This document shows positions 1 to 8,509 of a stretch of 64,000 bases of DNA, in pieces. Positions within the stretch are counted from its first letter, which is position 1; each line of letters begins with the position of its first letter. Below the pieces are notes generated by a model. It worked only from the letters and a program-made list of their open reading frames with translations, was not told the DNA's origin and did not search any database. The DNA is from Amycolatopsis sp. WQ 127309 (GTDB taxonomy: Bacteria > Actinomycetota > Actinomycetes > Mycobacteriales > Pseudonocardiaceae): NCBI RefSeq assembly GCF_023023025.1, contig NZ_CP095481.1, positions 124,001 through 188,000 of the forward strand, given 5' to 3'. The position numbers and the translations under genes were made by a program.

Positions 1-341
1 GTCACGCCGGACGGCGCCGGTGCCGGGTCGGCACGAGTGGGCACGACGTACTCCCACTCGCGACGGCGGATCGAGAAGCCGGCGCGCAGCCAGTCGGTGG
101 TCAGGTCGAGGTCGGCCTCGTCGACCACGGTGTAGAGCGGCCGCGGCAGATCGCGCAGCACGGCCTCGGCGAGGTGGTCGAAGACGGCGCCGTGCCAGGC
201 GTCGACGCTGAGGAAGACCCGCCCGTCGGGCCGCCGGGACGCCTCGCCGCGGCCGACGACGAGGTCGTCTTCCAGCGCGTGCCAGTGCCGCTCCGCGACC
301 CGGGTGACGACCGTCTTCTCGTGCGTGTCCGGCGGGTTCAC
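1..341 (-). CDS. GNAT-like N-acetyltransferase, N-terminal part (cut by window edge)
   Basis: Reading leftwards from a GTG at 341, the frame is open to the window edge (113 codons) and begins MNPPDTHEKTVVTRVAERHW. The pattern VxRVAxRHWHALxDDxVVGRGEASRRPDGR, followed by a segment ending in REWEYVVPT, resembles an actinobacterial GNAT family whose acetyl-CoA-binding half would lie beyond the edge. Its GTG overlaps the TGA of the upstream hydrolase gene by 4 nt (GTGA), so the two genes are probably translationally coupled in one operon. The substrate is unknown. The family call rests on N-terminal pattern resemblance only. Confidence 0.6.
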   Translation of the reverse strand, partial: MNPPDTHEKTVVTRVAERHWHALEDDLVVGRGEASRRPDGRVFLSVDAWHGAVFDHLAEAVLRDLPRPLYTVVDEADLDLTTDWLRAGFSIRRREWEYVVPTRADPAPAPSGV

Positions 342-1072
342 CGGGCACCGCCGAGGTGCCGGGCGAAGAACCGGACGGCGCTGTCGGCCTCGAACCGCGG
401 CAGCTCCTTGTGCGCGCCGGCGTTGGCGTGCAACGACTTCTCCTTCGAACCGAAGGCGTCGAACAACGCGAGGCCGGCTTCGCGCGGGATGTGCTCGTCG
501 TCCCACTGGAGGGCGAACTCGATCGGGATCGTGATGCGTTTCGCCGTCTCCGCCAGGGGTTCGGGCCAGAAGAGCCCGAAGACCGCGGCGGCGATCCGGG
601 GTTCGGCCGCCGTCAACGGCACGCCGATCGCGGTACCCATGTTGAGGCCGAAGTAGCCGACCGGCCCGTCGACGCCGACGTCCTGGAGCGCGTCGAGCGC
701 CGCCCGCCACTCGGGGACGGCCTGCTCCGCCAGGTGCGCGTTGTACCGGACGACGATCGGTCCGACGGGCTCGCCCGCGGCCATCGCCGCCTGCATGACG
801 GCGATTTCCCGCTCATCGTGGTCCGTACGCGGCCGGTCGCCGTGCCCGGGCGCGTCGAGGACGGCGACGGCGAACCCGCAGCCGGCCACGATCCGCTCGG
901 CCCGGCCGGCCATGGCGGGGGCCTTCTTGTGCGTGCCGCCGCCGTGGCCCATCAGGACCAGGGGAAGGTGCTCGCCACCCGCGGCGGGTGACCAGAGGAC
1001 ACCGGGGACGTCGCCCACGGTGAAGTCGCGTTCGAGGACGCCGTTCGAAGAAGTTTCTGCGGTGAAGTGCAT
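338..1072 (-). CDS. alpha/beta hydrolase (dienelactone-hydrolase-like), catalytic Ser apparently replaced
   Basis: A 244-residue protein with an alpha/beta-hydrolase layout: an oxyanion-type loop LVLMGHGGGTHK near residues 38-50, a DAPGHGD segment near 73-79, a nucleophile elbow near 140-148, an acid-loop candidate QWDDEH and a late AHKELP His candidate. The elbow reads GYFGLNMGT, so the residue expected to be the nucleophilic Ser (GxSxG) is Asn144, encoded by AAC. The enzyme may be inactive or repurposed. The ATG at 1072 has an AAAGG-type ribosome binding site. It probably shares a transcript with the GNAT gene, and a short ORF with a strong ribosome binding site lies upstream. Substrate is unknown. 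Confidence 0.75.
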   Translation of the reverse strand: MHFTAETSSNGVLERDFTVGDVPGVLWSPAAGGEHLPLVLMGHGGGTHKKAPAMAGRAERIVAGCGFAVAVLDAPGHGDRPRTDHDEREIAVMQAAMAAGEPVGPIVVRYNAHLAEQAVPEWRAALDALQDVGVDGPVGYFGLNMGTAIGVPLTAAEPRIAAAVFGLFWPEPLAETAKRITIPIEFALQWDDEHIPREAGLALFDAFGSKEKSLHANAGAHKELPRFEADSAVRFFARHLGGAR

Positions 1073-1115
1073 GAGGTGCTGCCTTTCGGGAGAGTCAGGA
1101 CGCTCCCGGCGGCAC

Positions 1116-1172
1116 CTACGCCGACCACCCGGCCGTGACACGGGAAGGGAGCACCCACGGCAATACGGTCAC
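1116..1172 (-). CDS. candidate 18-residue leader peptide upstream of the hydrolase
   Basis: On the minus strand the sequence GAGGAGGTGAG is followed after 5 nt by a GTG and 18 codons ending in TAG. The peptide reads MTVLPWVLPSRVTAGWSA, with two Trp residues. It ends 43 nt before the hydrolase ATG. The ribosome binding site is much stronger than that of the hydrolase, which is why I list it. It may be a regulatory leader (attenuation or coupling) or a fortuitous ORF. I do not recognise it as a described leader. Confidence 0.4.
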   Translation of the reverse strand: MTVLPWVLPSRVTAGWSA

Positions 1173-1279
1173 GGGGCTCACCTCCTCAGGCAGTACACGG
1201 TCTTCGGTGAAGCTACCGGCCCGGCTTCAGCAGTCCAACTCATTTACCGGCGTGCCGCCGCGTCGTGCACCCGAGCCAC

Positions 1280-2131
1280 CTACTTCGTGATGGTCTCCTC
1301 CAGCACCGACCGCATCGACGTCGCCGGGTGGCCCAGCAGCCGCTCCAGCTCCGGGTCCACCGTCGCGAACTCGCCGCGGCGTGACGCGTGGAACATGCCC
1401 AGCAGCATCCGCGCCTGCGGTGCCGGGACGCCGTGGCCGGTCAGCGACTGCACCCACTCCTCGTCGTCCGCCACCACGCGCCGGATCGTGCGGCCCGTCA
1501 GCTCCGAGAGGATGCGCGCGACGTCCGTGAGGTCCAGCGCGACCGGGGCGGTCAACGGCGGCGTCGGGCCTTCGAAGGAGCCGCCGGACGCCAGGGTGAT
1601 CGCCGCCGCTTCGGCGAGGTCGGCGTGCGCGGTCCAGGACACCGGGCCGTCCGCCGGGGCGACCAGCTCGCCGGTGTCCAGTGCCGCGCCGAGCAGCTGG
1701 GGCACCGTGCTCGCGTAAAACCCGTTGCGCAGCACGGTGAACGGCGCCCCCGTCTTGGCCAGGTACGCCTCCGTCGCCGCGTGGTCGGGCATCGGCGCGA
1801 ACAGCGAATCGCCGGCCGCGCCCTGGTGGCTCGTGTAGAGGATGCGCTCCGCACCCGCGTCCCGGGCGGCCTCGATCGCCGTGACGTGGCTCTGGACGGC
1901 CTTCCCGCCCGTCTCGTTCGCCGAGACGATGAGCACCTGCGTGGCGCCCTCGAAAGCCTCCGCGAGGGACTGCGGGTCGCCGAAGTCGCCGCGCCGCACG
2001 CGCACGCCGAGGTCGCCGGCGCGGCCGACGTCGCGCACGCTGACGCCGATCCGCTCGGCCGGGACGCGCTCGCGCAGCCGCTCGACGATCCGGGAACCGA
2101 GCTTGCCGGTCCCACCGGTGATGACGATCAT
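1280..2131 (-). CDS. NmrA-like NAD(P)-binding SDR, quinone reductase QorB type
   Basis: A 283-residue Rossmann protein starting MIVITGGTGKLGSRIVERL. The GGTGKLG nucleotide-binding loop is at residues 6-12, and the segments ILYTSHQGA, VLRNGFYAS and a late HASRRGEFA are typical of atypical SDRs of the NmrA/QOR2 group, which bind NAD(P)H and often reduce quinones or act as redox sensors. It lies divergent from a TetR regulator with only about 75 bp between the start codons, and a palindrome sits in that gap. This suggests the TetR protein represses this gene in response to a small molecule. The substrate is inferred only at family level. Confidence 0.8.
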   Translation of the reverse strand: MIVITGGTGKLGSRIVERLRERVPAERIGVSVRDVGRAGDLGVRVRRGDFGDPQSLAEAFEGATQVLIVSANETGGKAVQSHVTAIEAARDAGAERILYTSHQGAAGDSLFAPMPDHAATEAYLAKTGAPFTVLRNGFYASTVPQLLGAALDTGELVAPADGPVSWTAHADLAEAAAITLASGGSFEGPTPPLTAPVALDLTDVARILSELTGRTIRRVVADDEEWVQSLTGHGVPAPQARMLLGMFHASRRGEFATVDPELERLLGHPATSMRSVLEETITK

Positions 2132-2143
2132 GGTCCACCTCTC

Positions 2144-2170
2144 GCTAACGTTGATAGTAACGACGTTAGC
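2144..2170. promoter_or_regulatory. palindromic operator between the SDR and tetR genes
   Basis: Inverted arms GCTAACG (2144-2150) and CGTTAGC (2164-2170) flank an AT-richer centre. The dyad lies just upstream of the SDR start codon and in the shared divergent promoter gap, where an autoregulating TetR dimer would be expected to bind. This is inference from position and symmetry. Confidence 0.55.
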
Positions 2171-2205
2171 ATCATGGATACCACAGATGCGTTATCATCG
2201 AAACC

Positions 2206-2847
2206 ATGAGGACGGTCCGGGGCGAGACGCGCACGAACATCGTCGAGGTCGCGGCGCGGCTCCTGCGCGAACAGGGCGTGGCCGCGGTCACGATCCGCGC
2301 CGTCGCGCAGGCGGCCGGCCTGCAGCCGCCGGCCATCTACCGGTTCTTCGCGGACAAGGACGCCCTGCTCGACGTCGTCGCCGAGCACGCCTTCAGCACC
2401 TACGTCACCGGGAAGGCCGTCGACGAGACGCTCGATCCCGTGGCCGACCTGCGCGCCGGCTGGGACGCGCACGTCGCCTTCGGCCTCGCCAACGCGGCGT
2501 TGTTCGGCCTGCTGATCGACCCGCGGCGCACCTCCGGCGGCGCCACGGCCGCCGGGCTGGCGGTCCTGCGCGCCCGCGTCCGGCGTGTCGCGGCGACCGG
2601 GCGCCTGCGGGTCACCGAACGCCGCGCCGTCGAGGTGATCCACGCGGCCGGCACCGGCGCCGTGCTCACGCTGCTGGCCGGGCCGCCGGACGACCGGGAG
2701 CCCGGGCTCGCCGACACGATGTACCAGGCCGTGCTGCACGCGATCCTCGCCGACGCGCCGGCGCCCGGCGCCGTCGTGCCGGGACTGTCGAAGCTGACCG
2801 CCGCCGAACGCACCCTGCTGAACGAGTGGCTCGGCCGGCCCGGCTGA
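2206..2847 (+). CDS. TetR family transcriptional regulator
   Basis: A 213-residue protein with an N-terminal TetR helix-turn-helix (about residues 8-55: TIRAVAQAAGLQPPAIYRFF, then DKDALL) and a divergent ligand-binding C-terminal domain. The ATG at 2206 directly follows the divergent promoter gap. It is divergent from the NmrA-like reductase and presumably controls it and itself through the 2144-2170 dyad. The inducer is unknown. The ORF ends 20 bp before the Fpg-family gene, so read-through into that gene is possible. Confidence 0.85.
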   Translation: MRTVRGETRTNIVEVAARLLREQGVAAVTIRAVAQAAGLQPPAIYRFFADKDALLDVVAEHAFSTYVTGKAVDETLDPVADLRAGWDAHVAFGLANAALFGLLIDPRRTSGGATAAGLAVLRARVRRVAATGRLRVTERRAVEVIHAAGTGAVLTLLAGPPDDREPGLADTMYQAVLHAILADAPAPGAVVPGLSKLTAAERTLLNEWLGRPG

Positions 2848-2867
2848 GCTGGGGCAGACTGGGCGGC

Positions 2868-3668
2868 GTGCCGGAACTCCCCGAAGTCGAGCTCGCCCGT
2901 CAGGTTCTCATCGGTGCGCTCGGCCGCAAGATCCGTGACGTCGACGACCACGACGACTGGGTCTGCCGGCCGCACCCGCCCGGCGAGATCGCCGCCGCGC
3001 TGACCGGCGGGCGGCTGACCGCCGCGCGCCGGCGTGGCAAGACGCTGTGGTGCGAAACCGAAGGCGGCGACGGGCAACCCGGCCCGAACCTCGGCCTGCA
3101 CCTGGGGATGGCCGGCCAGCTGCGGCTCGGCGACGAGCGCGGGCCGCTCGGCCCGGAGCAGCTCACCGGCCGCGTGGAGAAACCCGAGTGGTTCCGGTTC
3201 GGGATCACCTTCACCGACGGCGAACAGCTGCTCCTGTTCGACACGCGACGGCTGGGCCGGGTGCGCCTCGACCCCGATCTCGACGCGCTGGGCCCCGACG
3301 CCGGCGAGATCTCGCGGGCGGACTTCCGGGAACGCGTCGGCCGCGGCCGGGCGCCGCTGAAGGCGCGGCTGCTCGACCAGTCCGTGGTGGCCGGCATCGG
3401 CAACCTGCTGGCCGACGAGACCCTGTGGCAGGCCGCGCTGAGCCCGTCGCGGCCGGTGGACGGCCTGACCGGCGACGAGCTCACCGAGCTCCACAAGGCA
3501 CTGAAGAAGGCGTTGCGCGCCGCGATCAAGCACGGCGGCGTGCACACCGGCGAGATCATCGGGCACCGCCGCGCCGGCGACCACTGTCCCCGCTGCGGCG
3601 CGGAGATGGCGCACGGCACGGTCGGCGGCCGGTCGGCCTGGTGGTGTTCGAAGGAACAGCTGAACTAA
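2868..3668 (+). CDS. Fpg/Nei family DNA glycosylase-AP lyase
   Basis: A 266-residue base-excision-repair enzyme. After the GTG start comes PELPEVEL, giving the N-terminal Pro2 and Glu3 that carry out glycosylase and lyase chemistry in this family. The H2TH region is at DQSVVAGIGNLLADETLW. At the C-terminus there is a zinc-finger-like CPRC, then 16 residues, then WWC, but the position where the fourth Cys normally sits (C-x2-C) is occupied by Glu in CSKE. This could be a variant or degenerate zinc finger. The damaged base it removes cannot be told from sequence. Its TAA overlaps the stop codon of the convergent DinB gene. Confidence 0.85.
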   Translation: MPELPEVELARQVLIGALGRKIRDVDDHDDWVCRPHPPGEIAAALTGGRLTAARRRGKTLWCETEGGDGQPGPNLGLHLGMAGQLRLGDERGPLGPEQLTGRVEKPEWFRFGITFTDGEQLLLFDTRRLGRVRLDPDLDALGPDAGEISRADFRERVGRGRAPLKARLLDQSVVAGIGNLLADETLWQAALSPSRPVDGLTGDELTELHKALKKALRAAIKHGGVHTGEIIGHRRAGDHCPRCGAEMAHGTVGGRSAWWCSKEQLN

Positions 3669-4147
3669 CGGGGGCCCAGGCCGGTGCGGCCGTCGATCAG
3701 CTCGCGCACGACGTCCAGCTGGCCGGCGTGCCGGGCCGTCTCCTCGATCACGTGCAGCACGACCCCGCGCAGGTCGGCGATCTCCGCCTCGGGCAGGTCG
3801 GGAAACCGGCCTTTCGACGGCGTGTCGAGCGGCGTCGCGGCGAAGATCTCGTCGGACCGGCGGCATTGTTCGCGGTAGAAGGCGAAAACGACGTCCGGGG
3901 CGCGCGGGGTGGTCAGCGGCGCGTGGTCGTCGTCCGGCCAGGCGACCGGGCCGGCGGTGCCGGTGACGATCTCCTGGAACCAGAACCGCTCGGCGTACCC
4001 GAGGTGCTCCACCATGCCCAGCGGGGTCCAGCCGGACGGCAGGACCGGGGTCGTCAGCGCCGGCTCCCCCAGTCCGTCGAGGATCGCCAGGATGGCCGCC
4101 CGCTGGGCGTGCAGGTACCGCAGCAGCGTGCGCTTCTCGCCGTCCAC
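3665..4147 (-). CDS. DinB-family (DUF664) protein, putative thiol-dependent enzyme
   Basis: A 160-residue four-helix-bundle protein of the DinB/YfiT type: LLRYLHAQRAAILAIL at the N-terminus, GWTPLGMVEHLGYAERFW in the middle and VVLHVIEETARHAGQLDVVR at the end. The three His residues of the usual metal site (EHLGY, LHVIEETARH) are present. In actinobacteria such proteins are often mycothiol-dependent transferases. The GTG at 4147 starts the frame; no ATG is available. It is divergent from the PIG-L family deacetylase and shares its promoter gap, which fits a thiol-metabolism link. Substrate is unknown. Confidence 0.75.
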   Translation of the reverse strand: MDGEKRTLLRYLHAQRAAILAILDGLGEPALTTPVLPSGWTPLGMVEHLGYAERFWFQEIVTGTAGPVAWPDDDHAPLTTPRAPDVVFAFYREQCRRSDEIFAATPLDTPSKGRFPDLPEAEIADLRGVVLHVIEETARHAGQLDVVRELIDGRTGLGPR

Positions 4148-4150
4148 GAC

Positions 4151-4171
4151 CGCGGACCTTAGCGGTCCGCG
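4151..4171. promoter_or_regulatory. inverted repeat in the DinB / PIG-L divergent promoter gap
   Basis: Arms CGCGGACC (4151-4158) and GGTCCGCG (4164-4171) are separated by TTAGC. The dyad touches the DinB start codon region and lies 37 bp before the PIG-L ATG. It could be a shared operator. No regulator gene is adjacent. Confidence 0.4.
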
Positions 4172-4207
4172 CGGAATTTGTCGGGGGTTGCCGGTAGCGT
4201 CGGTTTC

Positions 4208-5002
4208 ATGGCAACACTGGTCACCTTCCACGCCCACCCCGACGACGAGTGCCTGCGCACCGCCGGCGTCATGCGCAAGGCCGTCGAGGAGGGCCACCGC
4301 GTCGTGCTGGTCGTCGCGACGCGCGGCGAGGTCGGCGAAGTACCCGACGGATTCCTCGCCGAGGGCGAAAAGCTCGAGGACCGCCGCGTCCAGGAGGCGC
4401 ACGCGGCCGCGAAGATCCTCGGCGTGGAACGCGTCGAGTTCCTCGGCTACCGCGACTCCGGGATGATGGGCGAGGCGACGAACGACGATCCGGCGTGCTT
4501 CTGGCAGGCCGACGTCGAAGCGGCCGCCGTCCAGCTCGCGGCGATCCTGCGCGAGGAGTCGGCGAGCGTGCTGACGGTCTACGACGACAACGGCGATTAC
4601 GGCCACCCCGACCACATCCAGGTCCACCGCGTCGGCGTCCGCGCGGCCGAGCTGGCCGGCACCCCCCGCGTCTTCCAGGCGACGTTCAACCGCGAGTTCA
4701 TGCAGCGCGGCTTCGACGCGGCGGTCGAGGAGGGCCTGATGCCGCCGGAGGCGAGGCCGAACCCACCGGAGAACGTCGAGTTCGGCAAGCCGGAAGCCGA
4801 GATCACGGCGGCGGTGGACGTCTCGAAGTACGTGGACGCCAAGCGCGCGGCGATGCGCGCCCACCCGAGCCAGATCAGCGAGGACACGTTCATGCTGGCC
4901 ATGCCGGACGAAGCGTTCGCCTTCGCCTTCGGCACGGAGTGGTACATCCGCGCGGGCCAGGGCCCGGGCATCACGGAGACGGACCTGATGGCCGGACTCT
5001 GA
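4208..5002 (+). CDS. PIG-L family (LmbE/Mca-like) zinc deacetylase
   Basis: A 264-residue protein beginning MATLVTFHAHPDDECLR, with zinc-binding AHPDDE at residues 9-14 and a second metal/catalytic motif GHPDHIQVH in the middle. These are the signatures of the PIG-L fold, which includes mycothiol-S-conjugate amidase (Mca) and the MshB deacetylase. The residues after AHPDDE (CLRTAG) differ from those I know in both Mca and MshB, so this may be a third paralogue rather than either enzyme. It is divergent from a DinB-family gene, supporting a role in thiol or conjugate metabolism. Start chosen at the ATG at 4208. Confidence 0.75.
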   Translation: MATLVTFHAHPDDECLRTAGVMRKAVEEGHRVVLVVATRGEVGEVPDGFLAEGEKLEDRRVQEAHAAAKILGVERVEFLGYRDSGMMGEATNDDPACFWQADVEAAAVQLAAILREESASVLTVYDDNGDYGHPDHIQVHRVGVRAAELAGTPRVFQATFNREFMQRGFDAAVEEGLMPPEARPNPPENVEFGKPEAEITAAVDVSKYVDAKRAAMRAHPSQISEDTFMLAMPDEAFAFAFGTEWYIRAGQGPGITETDLMAGL

Positions 5003-5040
5003 CCCCAGCAGGACTGGGAATCACGGGCCGGACGCAGGCG

Positions 5041-5076
5041 GGCGGGCCGGCCCGGGCGGGCGGGCCGGCCCGGGCG
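5041..5076. repeat. two tandem copies of an 18-bp all-GC unit
   Basis: GGCGGGCCGGCCCGGGCG occurs at 5041-5058 and again at 5059-5076, followed by a partial copy. The unit is nearly self-complementary and lies between the convergent PIG-L and RidA genes, so it could act as a strong structured terminator. Confidence 0.6.
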
Positions 5077-5128
5077 GGCGGGTGAACGCCATCCCGGCCG
5101 GCGCGCCAAGACCGAAGGCCGGGCGGGC

Positions 5129-5527
5129 TCAGGCGAGCGCCGCCGTGACGTCCAGTTCCACCAGCTGGTCCGGGTACCCGAGCTGTGCCACCCCCAGCAG
5201 CGTGCTCGCCGTGGTGAAGGCCGCGCCGAGTGGCGACTCCGTCAGGCGGTCCCAGACCGCCGACAGCGTCGCGCGGTCGTCGGTCACCACGTAGATCACC
5301 GTGCGGACCACGTCTTCCGGGGTCGCGCCCGCGAACGTCAGCGCGGCCAGGGTGTTGGCCACCACCTGGTCGGTCTGGGCCAGCACGTCTCCGTCGACGA
5401 CCTTGCCGTCCGCGGTCAGCGGGCACTGGCCCGCCAGGTACACCGTGCGGCCCGCCGCGGCCACCGTCACGTGGTGGTAGCCCGGCGTCGCGTGCAGGCC
5501 GGGCGGGTTCTGCCGTTGAATGGTCAC
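5129..5527 (-). CDS. RidA/YjgF family enamine deaminase-like protein
   Basis: A 132-residue small trimer-type protein: HHVTVAAAGRTVYLAGQCPL, then a central VANTLAALTFAGATPEDVVR segment, then YPDQLVELDVTAALA at the end. These match the RidA family, which hydrolyses reactive enamine/imine intermediates made by PLP enzymes. The GTG at 5527 has an AGAGGA ribosome binding site at good distance; an ATG nine bases upstream (5536) is an alternative. It is divergent from mtnA with about 45 bp between the start codons. The substrate is not predictable. Confidence 0.8.
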   Translation of the reverse strand: MTIQRQNPPGLHATPGYHHVTVAAAGRTVYLAGQCPLTADGKVVDGDVLAQTDQVVANTLAALTFAGATPEDVVRTVIYVVTDDRATLSAVWDRLTESPLGAAFTTASTLLGVAQLGYPDQLVELDVTAALA

Positions 5528-5572
5528 GACCCGCATCCTCTCCGGGCGGGCAACCGGATTTCGGGAGGGCGC

Positions 5573-6534
<962 letters not shown>

Positions 6535-6538
<4 letters not shown>

Positions 6539-6750
6539 GGACGCGGGCCGATCTCGCGGCCGCCGTCGGTCACCAGGATCGCCATCGCCGGGCACGAGTC
6601 GGCGGCGTCGAGCACCGTCTCGTCCGCGTCGACCTCGCTCGTGACCGTGCGCGCGACGGCACCGTCCAGCGCGAACACCTCGGGCATCAGGGACGCGCAC
6701 ATCCCCGACCCGATGCAGGTGTGTTCGTCGACCTCCACGTGCCAGCTCAT
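6535..6750 (-). CDS. small ferredoxin, P450 partner ([3Fe-4S] type)
   Basis: A 71-residue ferredoxin with cluster ligands Cys12 and Cys18 (CIGSGMC) and Cys53 in SCPAM. The usual second cysteine of a [4Fe-4S] motif is Ser15, which predicts a [3Fe-4S] cluster. It passes electrons to a cytochrome P450, almost certainly the one encoded 14 nt upstream on the same strand, and will need a ferredoxin reductase encoded elsewhere. The ATG is at 6750. Confidence 0.85.
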
Positions 6751-6764
6751 GGTCACCTTCCGAA

Positions 6765-7955
6765 TCACCAGCCGATCGGCATCGACCGCGGTCCGCGGAC
6801 GAGCATCTGCGTCTTCCACACGATATCGCCCGCGAGGTGCAGCCCGGGCAGCTCGGTGACCAACGCGCGGAGCGCCTCCTGCAGCTCGAGGCGGGCGAGC
6901 GGCGCACCGAGGCAGTGGTGGACGCCGTGGCCGAAGCCGAGGTGGTGGCTGTCCCCGCGGTCGAAGCGCAGCTGATCCGCGTCGTCGAACTGCAGGCGGT
7001 CGCGGTTGGCCGCGCCGACCGCCACCAGCACCGGCTCGCCCGCCCGTACGAGCACCCCGCCGACCTCGATGTCCTCGGTGGCGTAGCGCGCGAACCCGGC
7101 GCCGGCGCCCAGCGGCACGAACCGCAGCAGCTCCTCGACCGCGGCCGGGATCAAGCCGGGATCGGAGCGCAGCCGGTCCCACTGCCCGGGCTGGTCCAGC
7201 AGCGCGTAGACGAAGTTGGGGATCTGGCTCGCGGTGGTCTCGTGGCCGGCGACGAGGATGCCGACGCACAGGTCGACCAGCTCCAGCTCGGTCAGCCGGT
7301 CGCGGGTGTCGCGGGCCTCGATCAACGCCGTCATCAGGTCGTCTTGCGGCGCCGAGCGGTGTTCGGCGATCAGGCCGCGCATGTAGTCGCGCAGCTCCTC
7401 GCGGTTGCGCTCGAACTCCTCGGGCGTCAGCCCGCTGGTGGACAGCGCGGCGTCGCTCCAGACGCGGAACTTCGGCCGGTCCGCGACCGGGACGCCGAGC
7501 AGCTCGCAGATCACGGCGACCGGGATCGGCAGCGCGTAGGCGTCGACGAGGTCCGCGGTCGCCCCGGCGGCCTTCATGTCGGCGATCAGCTCGGCCGCGA
7601 GCCGGGCGACGCGCGGGCGGAGCAGCTCGACGCGGCGCATGGTGAACGCCTTCGCGACGAGCGTCCGCAGCCGCGTGTGGTCGGGCGGGTCCATCTGCAG
7701 GATCCCGCCGTCGCGCTGCACGGGCGAGCGTCGCGGCGCGTCCTTCTCCTTCTCCATCGCCCGCGAGAAGCGGCGGTCCCCCAGCACGAGCCGGGCGTCG
7801 GCGTAGCGCGTGGCCAGCCAAGCGGGCTCGCCGTAGGTCATCTTGACCCGCACCATGCCGTCCGCGTCGCGGGCGGCGGCGTAGGCCTCGTTCAGGTCGA
7901 GCCCGGCCTCCTCGTTGAACGGGTACGCGAGCGCCTCGGTGTGCGTGGTGGTCAT
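6765..7955 (-). CDS. cytochrome P450 monooxygenase (first of two)
   Basis: A 396-residue soluble bacterial P450. The I-helix oxygen-activation motif AGHETT is at residues 236-241, the K-helix ExxR at 275-278, and the heme-binding loop FGHGVHHCLG carries the thiolate ligand Cys348. It hydroxylates an unknown substrate. The ATG at 7955 is preceded by a G-rich ribosome binding site; an in-frame ATG at 7988 exists but overlaps the palindromic operator. It is followed 14 nt later by its ferredoxin. Regulation through the 7977-8000 palindrome is likely. The genes around it do not form a biosynthetic cluster. Confidence 0.9.
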   Translation of the reverse strand: MTTTHTEALAYPFNEEAGLDLNEAYAAARDADGMVRVKMTYGEPAWLATRYADARLVLGDRRFSRAMEKEKDAPRRSPVQRDGGILQMDPPDHTRLRTLVAKAFTMRRVELLRPRVARLAAELIADMKAAGATADLVDAYALPIPVAVICELLGVPVADRPKFRVWSDAALSTSGLTPEEFERNREELRDYMRGLIAEHRSAPQDDLMTALIEARDTRDRLTELELVDLCVGILVAGHETTASQIPNFVYALLDQPGQWDRLRSDPGLIPAAVEELLRFVPLGAGAGFARYATEDIEVGGVLVRAGEPVLVAVGAANRDRLQFDDADQLRFDRGDSHHLGFGHGVHHCLGAPLARLELQEALRALVTELPGLHLAGDIVWKTQMLVRGPRSMPIGW

Positions 7956-7976
7956 GCGGGAACCCCCCGTGGTCTC

Positions 7977-8000
7977 GTTTGTAAGCACCTGCTTGCAAAC
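7977..8000. promoter_or_regulatory. 24-bp palindromic operator upstream of the P450-ferredoxin pair
   Basis: Arms GTTTGTAAGCA (7977-7987) and TGCTTGCAAAC (7990-8000) are complementary at ten of eleven positions around a CC centre. The site sits just upstream of the P450 start, the size and symmetry expected of a TetR-family operator. The cognate regulator is not obvious; the nearest TetR gene is at 10492. Confidence 0.6.
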
Positions 8001-8064
8001 GCTACACAGCTTCGGGGTTCACGTCGAGCGTTCCGGCGACCACGCTGCGTGCACCGCGGGCGGC

Positions 8065-8421
8065 TCAGCCGGCGGGCTGCCAGAGTTCGACGCGGTTGCC
8101 CTCCGGGTCGGTGACCCAGCCGAACTTGCCGACGCCGTCGAACTCCTGGGCCTCGGCCGCGACGTCGGCGCCGAGGTCGCGCAGCTGCGCCAGCATGGCG
8201 TCGAGGTCGCGGACCCGGAAGTTGAGCATCGTCTGCTGGGAGCGCGCGCCGAAGTAGTCGGTGTCCGCCTCGAACGGCGCGAAGACCGTGGGGCCCGCCT
8301 CCTGCCGCCAGGCCCCGTGCTCGTCGGTGTCGAGGCCGAGTTTCTCCCGGTACCAGGCGCTGAGCGCCGCCGGATCCGCCGCGCGGAGAAAGTACCCACC
8401 GATGCCGGTCACACGTTCCAT
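8065..8421 (-). CDS. VOC (glyoxalase/bleomycin-resistance) superfamily protein
   Basis: A 118-residue protein: MERVTGIGGYFLRAADPAAL, then SAWYREKLGL, QTMLNFRVRDLDAMLAQL, and DPEGNRVELWQP at the end. The two beta-alpha-beta-beta-beta halves and the terminal NRVELW metal-ligand Glu are typical of the VOC fold. Such single-domain proteins may be dioxygenases, isomerases or binding proteins, and the function is not predictable. The ATG at 8421 has a CAGGA ribosome binding site. It is divergent from the PadR gene. Confidence 0.75.
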   Translation of the reverse strand: MERVTGIGGYFLRAADPAALSAWYREKLGLDTDEHGAWRQEAGPTVFAPFEADTDYFGARSQQTMLNFRVRDLDAMLAQLRDLGADVAAEAQEFDGVGKFGWVTDPEGNRVELWQPAG

Positions 8422-8509
8422 GCCGCGATCCTGCCAGGTCGTGGCGCCGCCCCGGACGACGGAAAGTTTCCGGCCGGTTGTCACCACGAGCCATTGCCGA
8501 GTCACGGAA

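Noticed and set aside
4208..5002. Assignment of the PIG-L protein as Mca or MshB
   Set aside because: The residues after AHPDDE and the length differ from both as I know them, so only the family name is kept.
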